This document shows positions 46,660 to 54,024 of a stretch of 64,000 bases of DNA, piece after piece; the first letter of the stretch is position 1; every line of letters begins with the position of its first letter. This DNA comes from Aquimarina spongiae. GTDB taxonomy: Bacteria > Bacteroidota > Bacteroidia > Flavobacteriales > Flavobacteriaceae. Below the pieces are notes generated by a model. It saw only the letters and a list, made by a program, of their open reading frames with translations. It did not search any database and was not told the origin of the DNA. The translations under genes were made by a program, and so were the position numbers. The DNA is taken from positions 1 to 64,000 of the forward strand of contig NZ_FQYP01000004.1 of the NCBI RefSeq assembly GCF_900141785.1, read 5' to 3'.

Positions 46660-46704
46660 GAACACTAGGTATTTATATCTCATACATTTCGATACCTAGT
46701 GTTC
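46660..46704 (+). terminator. Perfect 13-bp hairpin between the oxidoreductase and T9SS-cargo genes
   Basis: GAACACTAGGTAT (46660-46672) pairs perfectly with ATACCTAGTGTTC (46692-46704) around a 19-base loop, followed by TTTAAAA. The T-tract is short. The stem ends only 17 bases before the next ATG (46722), so it may be a weak terminator, an attenuator, or an mRNA-stabilising element. Confidence 0.55.
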
Positions 46705-46721
46705 TTTAAAACATATAAATC

Positions 46722-47165
46722 ATGAAAAAGCTACATATAATCGCAATCTTATTCGCTCTCTTTTCGGTTAGCGTTACTGCGCAAGTAACCATAAATGCAA
46801 CCGTTTCATGTCCTCCTTGCAGGCCAGTTGAAGGTTGCGGAGTCTGCTGGGAAAATCAACAACAAGCAAACCAATGTGAACAAAACCGAATAAACAATAA
46901 CGTTTCAAAAGAGAAAATGGAACTTATCGTTAGATCGAACCCAATATCCGATGGTAACCTATCGCTAACGGGTTCATTTATCTTATCAGGTAAAATCGTA
47001 ATTCTAGATCAATTAGGCGCTACGGTAAAAACCATTGATTTGAAGAATAGAAAATCGAATCACTTGATACTCAATCTTAATCTAGAGTCCGGACTTTACT
47101 TCATGATATATTATGATTACGATCGTCAACAAAAAATCACCAAGAAACTAGTATTTACGAAGTAA
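46722..47165 (+). CDS. Small secreted Cys-rich protein with T9SS type A sorting domain
   Basis: The protein is 147 residues. A signal peptide (MKKLHIIAILFALFSVSVTA, then Q) is followed by a short Cys-rich segment (SCPPCRPVEGCGVCWENQQQ). A C-terminal domain at ~72-147 has the T9SS type A pattern (SNPISDGNLSLTG, IVILDQLGATVKTIDL, LESGLYFMIYY, KKLVFTK). It should be exported by the type IX secretion system and anchored or released at the cell surface. It lies directly downstream of the di-heme protein and may be a partner of it. Function unknown. Confidence 0.85.
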   Translation: MKKLHIIAILFALFSVSVTAQVTINATVSCPPCRPVEGCGVCWENQQQANQCEQNRINNNVSKEKMELIVRSNPISDGNLSLTGSFILSGKIVILDQLGATVKTIDLKNRKSNHLILNLNLESGLYFMIYYDYDRQQKITKKLVFTK

Positions 47166-47286
47166 CGGTCTCAAAGTTAAATGATCAAGCGATAGCAGCA
47201 ATAGCAATTTAATGTTCTTGGTTATTTGGAAGAAATCAATTGCATTACATTCTTAAAAACCCTTTAAGAAACTTCGGTAAAGTCAT

Positions 47287-47354
47287 AAGGAGAAAGGCAA
47301 ACACAAACCCAACTATACTTCACGATCATACAAAGTATATCGCGCTTTCTCCTT
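47287..47354 (+). terminator. Nested stem-loops upstream of AraC regulator B
   Basis: Outer arms AAGGAGAAAG (47287-47296) and CTTTCTCCTT (47345-47354) enclose an inner stem TATACTT (47314-47320) / AAGTATA (47333-47339). The outer arm is followed by TCTTTACT. It could end the transcript of the T9SS-cargo gene or be a structured leader of the gene at 47385; the T-tract is imperfect. Confidence 0.4.
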
Positions 47355-47384
47355 TCTTTACTAAGTAATCACAAGTTTTCGATC

Positions 47385-48269
47385 ATGAAATCCTATAATT
47401 TAGATATTAGTTTCGAGGATATGATTCAAATAACAATCAAAATAGAAGAGAATTTTGATCTGTTAGTTTATAAACCTACAATAGGGTCCCTTATCTATAT
47501 CCCACGAAAAAAGAATAGCGAAAAGCTGATTCATTTTATTCTTTGTTCTTCTGGGACTTTCGAATTACAAATAGGATCAGAACACCATTTGACATTTGAT
47601 AGTGATCAATTTATTATTACTTATAACACTCCATCCATAATTTTTGCCCAAGAAAACACCCAACTGTTTGTACTTCAAATTGAACTCAAAAAGTTTCATC
47701 GAATGATTTTAAATCAAAGCAATTTGCTGGACTTTTTATTCAAGTCTGAGGAGATCAAAAAACCCATCTTCAAAGTAGCAAGAACGTATTTTTTACATTG
47801 TTCGATTGCAAAGCAAATCATGCAAAGTCTTCACTCAAAAAGTGAACTAGTGTATTTAAAAGCCAAGACCTATGAATTAGTAAGCATGTTAACTCATTTC
47901 CTCACAAAGAATTCTGGAACAGCATGTCCCTATTTCCTAGATCAGGATGCTATAAAAAAATTGGAGCAGGCAAAAAACATCCTTGAAAACAATTTTGTTG
48001 AGCCTCCCTTAACTTCAGAATTGTCAGAACAGGTACATCTATCTCTTCAGAAATTGAACAAAGGATTCAAACAGGTTTATGGAATGAGTATCCAGGACTA
48101 CCTGATCAATCGTAGAATGATTGTGTCTCAAGAATTATTAATTTCAAAAAAATATACAGTAAAGGAAATAGCGTTAAGAGTAGGCTATAGTACCTCAAGC
48201 CACTTTATTGCAGCATTTAAAAAGAAATTTGGAACTACTCCCAAAAAATATGTGATGCGCCTGAATTAA
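47385..48269 (+). CDS. AraC-family regulator B (PchR-like), paralogue of regulator A
   Basis: The 294-residue protein has an N-terminal sensor domain (~1-190; FILCSSGTFELQIGS, FIITYNTPSIIFAQ) and a C-terminal AraC domain (~205-294) with LTSELSEQVHLSLQKLNKGF and IALRVGYSTSSHFIAAFKKK. The N-terminal half is diverged from regulator A, while the last ~30 codons are close at the DNA level too. That suggests strong selection or gene conversion. It lies upstream of hemH with a small convergent gene between. Its targets are probably the adjacent island or heme genes (inference). Confidence 0.9.
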   Translation: MKSYNLDISFEDMIQITIKIEENFDLLVYKPTIGSLIYIPRKKNSEKLIHFILCSSGTFELQIGSEHHLTFDSDQFIITYNTPSIIFAQENTQLFVLQIELKKFHRMILNQSNLLDFLFKSEEIKKPIFKVARTYFLHCSIAKQIMQSLHSKSELVYLKAKTYELVSMLTHFLTKNSGTACPYFLDQDAIKKLEQAKNILENNFVEPPLTSELSEQVHLSLQKLNKGFKQVYGMSIQDYLINRRMIVSQELLISKKYTVKEIALRVGYSTSSHFIAAFKKKFGTTPKKYVMRLN

Positions 48270-48276
48270 AGGCAAA

Positions 48277-48456
48277 CTAATCTAGAGATTCTACTCGTGG
48301 AATTCCCACACCCTTTTGCAGAGAAACAATAGAGTCATACATCCCTTGATCTTCTTCGGTTGGATCTGCCAAAACAGATACGAAGTCAAATTGCTCTAAT
48401 AGTTCCAGGACAAAAGGTAGCTTATCTTTTTCGACATCTACGATAATACGTTTCAT
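48277..48456 (-). CDS. Small 59-residue hypothetical protein
   Basis: The frame runs from ATG at 48456 to TAG at 48277. The protein begins MKRIIVDVEKDKLPFVLELL and continues EQFDFVSVLADPTEEDQGMY, ending GIPRVESLD. It is acidic, has no signal peptide, and looks like a folded alpha/beta peptide rather than a chance frame. Its form is reminiscent of small antitoxin-like proteins common in Bacteroidota, but no toxin partner is seen. It is convergent with AraC regulator B (7-base gap). Confidence 0.6.
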   Translation of the reverse strand: MKRIIVDVEKDKLPFVLELLEQFDFVSVLADPTEEDQGMYDSIVSLQKGVGIPRVESLD

Positions 48457-48721
48457 GTGTTCTAATAATGTTTGTTAACGTTCACATGCAACCCAGCATA
48501 ATCAAATACTATTTTTGACCATACAAGATTCATCTTTGCTTTTTCACTATTTAAAAATACTAAAATAAAACTACCCAACTTTCAGTTTGTCAGAATTTAA
48601 CGTATTTCTAAGTTATGTTTTATTTATAACTATTTAATAATCTCTTTTTCAGTTCATTTTTTCAAATCTCGCTATCAGAAAGTCTTATGGTTTTTGTTAA
48701 CGCAAACCGATATTTAGTTCG

Positions 48722-48729
48722 TATTTTTG
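48722..48729 (+). promoter_or_regulatory. -7 box for hemH
   Basis: TATTTTTG matches TAnnTTTG and sits 19 bases before the hemH start. A TTTG at 48693-48696 is 25 bases upstream of the box, slightly further than the usual -33 spacing. Confidence 0.5.
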
Positions 48730-48748
48730 CTTTGCAAAAAGAAAAATT

Positions 48749-49786
48749 ATGAGCAAAGGCGTTCTTCTGGTAAATCTAGGATCTCCTGATAGTACCAATC
48801 CAAAAGATGTAAAAAAATATCTTGGTGAGTTTTTAATGGATCCACGAGTTATTGATCTCCCATTATGGGCAAGAACATTGTTGGTTAAAGGAATTATTTT
48901 AAATACACGTCCAAAAAAATCCGCAGCTGCTTATCAAAAGATATGGTGGGAAGAAGGATCTCCACTAATTGTTATTTCAGAGCGTTTACAAAATAAGGTT
49001 GCCGAAAAAACCAACATCCCCATCGGTCTTGCTATGCGATATGGTTCTATAACCATCAAGAAAGGATTGCAGGAACTACATGATCAAGGAGTTAATGAGG
49101 TGATGATCGTACCCTTATATCCACAATTTGCAATGGCTACTACCGAAACTATTTTGGTATTGGCAGAAGAACTACGAGCAGAACATTTTCCTGATATGAA
49201 AATTACCGATGTTCCGGCCTTTTACAACAAACCCGAGTATATCGAGGTGCTATCGAATAGCATTGCAGAACATTTGGAAGGTGTGGATTATGAACATATC
49301 CTTTTCAGTTATCACGGCGTACCCGAAAGGCACATCCGAAAAAGTGATATCAGTAAAGGAAATTGTAAAATGGATGGTAAATGTTGTTTCAAAAAAGGGT
49401 CTATACAACACGAGTTCTGCTATCGTCATCAGTGCGAAATGACAACAGTACAAGTGGCCAAAAAGCTAGGGCTTAAGAATGGTACTTACTCTACTTCTTA
49501 TCAATCCAGATTAGGTTTTGATCCATGGTTACAGCCTTATACAGATCGCACTATAGAGCGAATGGGAAAAGAAGGTACCAAAAAAATGGCTATCGTAACG
49601 CCGGCATTTGTATCAGACTGTCTGGAAACTCTGGAAGAAATTGCCATGGAAGGAGAAGAAATATTCCACGAAGTTGGTGGTAAAGAATTTACTACCATTC
49701 CTTGTCTAAACGATAGAGATGATTGGGCTCAGGTACTGGCTAATTGGATCAACGAATGGTCTGCTGTTAAAACCGAAATGGTGTAA
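48749..49786 (+). CDS. hemH: Ferrochelatase
   Basis: The 345-residue enzyme inserts Fe2+ into protoporphyrin IX as the last step of heme synthesis. Motifs are LLVNLGSPDS, catalytic His189 in FSYHGVPERH, and the acidic DCLETLEEI segment near the C-terminus. A loop at 206-229 has five Cys (C206, C212, C213, C224, C229). Some bacterial ferrochelatases bind a [2Fe-2S] cluster through Cys in such loops, but that is not proven here. The stop overlaps the MATE start by one base (TAATG). Confidence 0.97.
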   Translation: MSKGVLLVNLGSPDSTNPKDVKKYLGEFLMDPRVIDLPLWARTLLVKGIILNTRPKKSAAAYQKIWWEEGSPLIVISERLQNKVAEKTNIPIGLAMRYGSITIKKGLQELHDQGVNEVMIVPLYPQFAMATTETILVLAEELRAEHFPDMKITDVPAFYNKPEYIEVLSNSIAEHLEGVDYEHILFSYHGVPERHIRKSDISKGNCKMDGKCCFKKGSIQHEFCYRHQCEMTTVQVAKKLGLKNGTYSTSYQSRLGFDPWLQPYTDRTIERMGKEGTKKMAIVTPAFVSDCLETLEEIAMEGEEIFHEVGGKEFTTIPCLNDRDDWAQVLANWINEWSAVKTEMV

Positions 49787-51177
49787 TGGCAAAAGTAAGC
49801 TCTGAAGCCCTTGGCATTGAGCCCATAGGTAAGTTATTGATTAAACAGGCTGTCCCTGCTTCAATAGGGATCCTTGTGATGTCTCTCAATATTCTTATCG
49901 ATTCTATTTTTGTTGGCAATTGGATCGGTTCTATTGCTATTGCTGCGATTAACGTCGTATTACCGGTTTCTTTTTTTATTGCTGCTTTAGGGATGGCCAT
50001 TGGTATTGGTGGTTCCAGCATTATATCAAGAGCCTTGGGAGCCGATAACAAGCAAAGAGCCTTACATACTTTCGGAAATCAGATCACCCTCACTTTACTT
50101 TGTACCGTTTCTTTAGTCATTCTTGGATTGGCTTTTGTAGATGATATTATCCCACGATTTGGTGGTAAAGGCGATATTTTTGACCCTGCCAAAATCTATT
50201 ATGTAATCGTACTGTATGGAGTTCCTATCCTTGGATTTGCGATGATGGGAAATACGGTGATTCGTGCCGAAGGGAAACCAAAATTTGCCATGACCGCCAT
50301 GATTATCCCAACGGTAGGGAACTTAGTAATGGATTACATTTTTATTAATGTGCTGGATATGGGCATGCACGGTGCTGCCTGGGCTACTACAGGATCCTAT
50401 TTAGCATGTTTTTTATACATTTTTTGGTTTTTCACCTCAAAAAACTCTGAACTCAAAATTCGTTTTAAGCATCTCGTACTACAAAAGGACATTGTAACTG
50501 AGATTGGCTCTCTGGGAGGAGTAACACTAGCCAGACAAGCCGTTGTAAGTATCACTTATCTACTAATGAATAACATCCTATTTGATCTAGGTCAAGAAGG
50601 ATTAGTAGCAGTCTATGCGATTATTGGTCGAATGTTGATGTTTGCACTGTTTCCGGTTTTTGGAGTCACTCAAGGATTTTTACCGATTGCGGGATATAAC
50701 TATGGAGCAAAACAATACGATCGTGTTAGAGAATCTATAAATACAGCCATCAAATACGCGGCTATAGTTGCCTCTTTAGTATTTATTGGATTAATGATTT
50801 TCCCTGCAGAAATCGCTTCTCTGTTTTTGAGTGATAATCCTGATATTCCTGCTAAAGAATTAGCGGTAAATCAATTTGTACTTTCTCATGCCACAGAACC
50901 TATGCGGTGGGTATTTGCAGCTACTCCTATCATAGCATTACAGCTTATAGGAGCAGCTTATTTTCAGGCAGTAGGCAAGGCTATCCCTGCTCTACTGCTT
51001 ACCTTATCACGACAAGGGTTTTTCTTTATCCCTCTAGTCTTGATTTTACCTAAATTTTATGGAGAGCTTGGTGTTTGGATATCGTTTCCTATCGCGGATG
51101 TATTGGCAACCATTGTTACTGGTTACTTTTTGAATCGGGAAGTACGAACACAACTCCTTGCTCCCAAAACTACTTAG
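49786..51177 (+). CDS. MATE-family efflux transporter
   Basis: The 463-residue protein has about 12 transmembrane helices in two homologous halves. It starts with IGKLLIKQAVPASIGILVMS and shows DSIFVGNWIGSIAIAAIN, typical of the first MatE repeat, and GVTQGFLPIAGYNYGAKQYD in the second. It is a cation-coupled multidrug/toxin exporter family. Translation is coupled to hemH, so porphyrin or iron-related compounds are possible cargo (inference). Its 3' end overlaps the convergent gene at 51170 by 8 bases. Confidence 0.92.
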   Translation: MAKVSSEALGIEPIGKLLIKQAVPASIGILVMSLNILIDSIFVGNWIGSIAIAAINVVLPVSFFIAALGMAIGIGGSSIISRALGADNKQRALHTFGNQITLTLLCTVSLVILGLAFVDDIIPRFGGKGDIFDPAKIYYVIVLYGVPILGFAMMGNTVIRAEGKPKFAMTAMIIPTVGNLVMDYIFINVLDMGMHGAAWATTGSYLACFLYIFWFFTSKNSELKIRFKHLVLQKDIVTEIGSLGGVTLARQAVVSITYLLMNNILFDLGQEGLVAVYAIIGRMLMFALFPVFGVTQGFLPIAGYNYGAKQYDRVRESINTAIKYAAIVASLVFIGLMIFPAEIASLFLSDNPDIPAKELAVNQFVLSHATEPMRWVFAATPIIALQLIGAAYFQAVGKAIPALLLTLSRQGFFFIPLVLILPKFYGELGVWISFPIADVLATIVTGYFLNREVRTQLLAPKTT

Positions 51178-51592
51178 TTCGTGTAGCCGCTTTACTGATG
51201 ATCTGCCATGTTCCTTTTATTCTTTTCAGTAAAAAGAGATCAATGTATCTCGTCTCTTTTCCTTCGGAAAGTATCTCAACTTTGGCAATAGCGATATCAT
51301 TTTCCTGATCAATTGAAAGCACATTTCCTGTTCTGCCATTAAACTTTCCTTGCTCCTTTTTTTCAAACCAGGAAGCATACTCTGCTATGGGTACAATCCA
51401 TAGTTCTTTTTCTTTATGAGACAGGAATAAATTGGCTTCTTTATAAAATGCTTCTTTGATGACCTCGGGTTGGTTATACGATGTTCCTTTGATATAGGTT
51501 TGTAAGGTAGATTTGATTTGATCCTCTTCAGATTGTGCAAATGTTACGTTGAATGCAATGCATATCGCAATTGATAAAAAATAAGTTTTCAT
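51170..51592 (-). CDS. Secreted NTF2-like (lumazine-binding-type) protein
   Basis: The protein is 140 residues with a signal peptide (MKTYFLSIAICIAFNVTFA, then QS). The mature part has the NTF2-like cone pattern: IKSTLQTYIKGTSYNQPEVI, EYASWFEKKEQGKFNGR, IAIAKVEILSEG, and FLLKRIKGTWQIISKA. Such putative lumazine-binding proteins have no defined enzymatic role. It lies 6 bases downstream of the sugar dehydrogenase gene and is probably co-transcribed. Confidence 0.85.
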   Translation of the reverse strand: MKTYFLSIAICIAFNVTFAQSEEDQIKSTLQTYIKGTSYNQPEVIKEAFYKEANLFLSHKEKELWIVPIAEYASWFEKKEQGKFNGRTGNVLSIDQENDIAIAKVEILSEGKETRYIDLFLLKRIKGTWQIISKAATRTK

Positions 51593-51598
51593 GTGTTT

Positions 51599-52759
51599 CT
51601 AGATTGTTTTGTTTTTGATTCTTACAATTTTTCCGTTGGGCTCGTCGGTAAGCATGTATAATTTTCCTTCTGGACTTTGCACAACTTTTCGGGACCGAAC
51701 TCTATTATTCACAAAAAGTTCTTCGGCACTTTGTATGGTATCATTTGCTATCCGAAATCGCCAAAGACTTCCTCTCGACAATCCTGGAACCAACAAATCT
51801 CCTTTCCACTCGGGAAATTCATCTCCCGTGTAAAACATCAATCCAGTAGGCGCAACAGTATGTTGCCAGTACCATTTGGGATCGGTAAACGTAGCTCCTT
51901 CTATTGTTGGGGGTACATAGTCCCTACTTCGATATCCTCCAGTGGTAATCACAGGCCATCCATAGTTTGCCCCGGCTTTTAATAAATTAACCTCATCCCC
52001 TTGTCGGGTGCCGTGTTCACTAAACCATACGTTACCGCTTTTGGGATCTACTGCAATGCCTTGTGCCGCCCTAATACCAATTGCATAAATCCCAGGCTGT
52101 GCATCAGGACCAAAATCTGGATTATCATCCGGAATACTTCCATCGGGGTTTAATCGATAAATCTTCCCTCGTTTGTCCGTTAAGTCCTGTGCAATAGGCA
52201 TTTCGGGTTCATCGATTTCTCTGAATAATCGTTCCCCAATGGTTATATATAATTTCTTGTCCGGCCCAAAAGTCATCCCTCCACCATAGTGATAGTACCC
52301 TCGTGTATATGGTCCGGCTTCGAGTATGGTTCTGATATCTCGCAAAGAGTCTTTTTCTAGCCTTGCGCGTATGACTTTTGTCGTCTTTCCCTCTCCTACT
52401 TTTTTGGCTGCATACGAAACGTAAATAAATCTGTTATTCTGAAATTCGGGATGTAAACGCACTTCAAAAGTTCCAGAGTTATCACCTCGGTATACTACTC
52501 GGATACTATCGGTTAAATCTCTCGGAAAGCCTTTGATGATCGTTTTCTTTTTGGACTCCAAGTTGACTCGCAACAGGTCTCCATCTTTTTCTGAAACCAA
52601 TACTTCTTCTTCAGATATAAATGCGATACTCCACGGATGTTTAAGACTATCAATTACTGCTTCCTTAACAGGTGTGGTTTGGGTGGGTTTTGCAATGGGT
52701 TGTTCTACTTGGGCACATCCCATAGCGATAAGAATCATCAATACAAATGTTTTTTTCAT
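51599..52759 (-). CDS. PQQ-dependent sugar dehydrogenase-like lipoprotein
   Basis: The protein is 386 residues from the ATG at 52759 (MKKTFVLMILIAMGCAQ, lipobox AMGC). The upstream in-frame start at 52810 would bury the signal. Six-bladed propeller signatures are HPWSIAFISEEEVLVSEKDG, LHPEFQNNRFIYVSYAA, YHYGGGMTFGPDKKLYITIG, FGPDAQPGIYAIGIRAAQG, and GDEVNLLKAGANYGWPVITT. These match the soluble glucose/aldose sugar dehydrogenase (YliI/GDH-B) family, which oxidises sugars using PQQ and calcium. It is an outer-envelope lipoprotein. Confidence 0.9.
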   Translation of the reverse strand: MKKTFVLMILIAMGCAQVEQPIAKPTQTTPVKEAVIDSLKHPWSIAFISEEEVLVSEKDGDLLRVNLESKKKTIIKGFPRDLTDSIRVVYRGDNSGTFEVRLHPEFQNNRFIYVSYAAKKVGEGKTTKVIRARLEKDSLRDIRTILEAGPYTRGYYHYGGGMTFGPDKKLYITIGERLFREIDEPEMPIAQDLTDKRGKIYRLNPDGSIPDDNPDFGPDAQPGIYAIGIRAAQGIAVDPKSGNVWFSEHGTRQGDEVNLLKAGANYGWPVITTGGYRSRDYVPPTIEGATFTDPKWYWQHTVAPTGLMFYTGDEFPEWKGDLLVPGLSRGSLWRFRIANDTIQSAEELFVNNRVRSRKVVQSPEGKLYMLTDEPNGKIVRIKNKTI

Positions 52760-52855
52760 TACTACAATTTTGGTGTGATTTGGATTGCAAAATGAAAAGG
52801 TTTGTGTCAAAACCCTTTAAAAAACATGATTTTTAAAACGAAAAAGAGGTTTACG

Positions 52856-53866
52856 TCAAGCCACTTTGTACTGATTTCGATATTGAGAGGGTGTAATTTG
52901 AGTTTCAGATTTAAAAGCCAGGTTAAATGAAGTAACATTACCAAACCCACAATCATAGGCAATGGTTGCTATTTTCTCATTAGCATATTGCACATCGGTT
53001 AACAAGGATTTTGCTTTTTTAATGCGATAGTGATTTATAAATTCTGAAAAATTTTTGTGTTCGTTCTCATTAATCACTTGTGATAATGCTCTTGGTGTGA
53101 TTTCAAGTAGTTTGGCAACACTTTGTAATGAGGTTTCACTTTTTAAGAATAGCTCTTCTTCTTCAAGCATATGTTTAAGTCGTTCCAAGGTATTTCTAGA
53201 AGTAGCCCTATCCATTGTTGAGCTGCTATATTTTTCTAATGCAAAGACATGCTTTTTCAGCAACAAAAAAGTGAATAAATACATTAAAAATGAAAACGAG
53301 ATTGCTCCCAAAATGTAAAAAGGAATCCACCGTAACAAAATACCAACATACAACGCCCAGGTAACACTCACTCCAATGGTAATGTTACGATACCATTTCA
53401 GTAGTTTTACCTCTGTTTCTTCCTTTATTTCAGAAATATATTTCCAACAGACCCCTAGATAAACCCCTAAATGAACAAAAACAAGGGAATATGCTATATA
53501 AGAAGCCACGTCTCCTCTATTGGGAATAATTGGGCTAAACACCAAAAACAGACCAAACGGAAGTAGGTGCCAATAGTGTTTTTTTGAAATGGGCTGTTTT
53601 TCGAAAAGTGCTTTCCCGTAGAACCATAGAAAAGGACCCACAGCCAAAATAGCTGCAATAGCCATATTTCTTATTCTTGGATCAACCTCGATATAATTAT
53701 GAAAAATTGATTTCCCTATCCGAATGGTTAATCCCAATAAAACAAAAGCCAGAAACTGATTCGCTTTTCTGTTTCCCTTTTTTACGGTAAACAAATAAAA
53801 GCATAAAAACATTGCCTGGATTACCCCCAGACAACTTAATACCAATACTACTCCTTCTAATATCAT
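52856..53866 (-). CDS. Membrane-embedded AraC-type transcriptional regulator
   Basis: The 336-residue protein has about seven hydrophobic helices in the first ~215 residues (for example GVVLVLSCLGVIQAMFLCFY and AIAAILAVGPFLWFYGKALF). A cytosolic C-terminal AraC domain (~235-336) has LQSVAKLLEITPRALSQVIN and IATIAYDCGFGNVTSFNLAF. This architecture is common in flavobacteria and implies signal sensing in the membrane. It is divergent from the Asp-box protein at 54025 and lies 96 bases upstream of the sugar dehydrogenase gene, which it may control. Confidence 0.9.
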   Translation of the reverse strand: MILEGVVLVLSCLGVIQAMFLCFYLFTVKKGNRKANQFLAFVLLGLTIRIGKSIFHNYIEVDPRIRNMAIAAILAVGPFLWFYGKALFEKQPISKKHYWHLLPFGLFLVFSPIIPNRGDVASYIAYSLVFVHLGVYLGVCWKYISEIKEETEVKLLKWYRNITIGVSVTWALYVGILLRWIPFYILGAISFSFLMYLFTFLLLKKHVFALEKYSSSTMDRATSRNTLERLKHMLEEEELFLKSETSLQSVAKLLEITPRALSQVINENEHKNFSEFINHYRIKKAKSLLTDVQYANEKIATIAYDCGFGNVTSFNLAFKSETQITPSQYRNQYKVA

Positions 53867-54024
53867 GGAGTCAAAGTTAAAAAGGATCTTATTGTATACA
53901 AGGTTAAAATTACGTGAAAATCTTTCGCAACAATTTTTATTTATAGACTTTAGTGGGCCATCAATTCTATCGTTTGACCTTTACCTATTCTATTTTGGTC
54001 TTTACAACACAAAACTCAACATCC

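Noticed and set aside
52808..52850. AT-rich imperfect hairpin between the AraC-type regulator and the sugar dehydrogenase gene
   Set aside because: The arms are short and mismatched, with no clear T-tract, so it was not called as a terminator.
53953..54024. Longer N-terminus for the Asp-box protein
   Set aside because: The added 24 residues precede a perfectly good signal peptide beginning at 54025.
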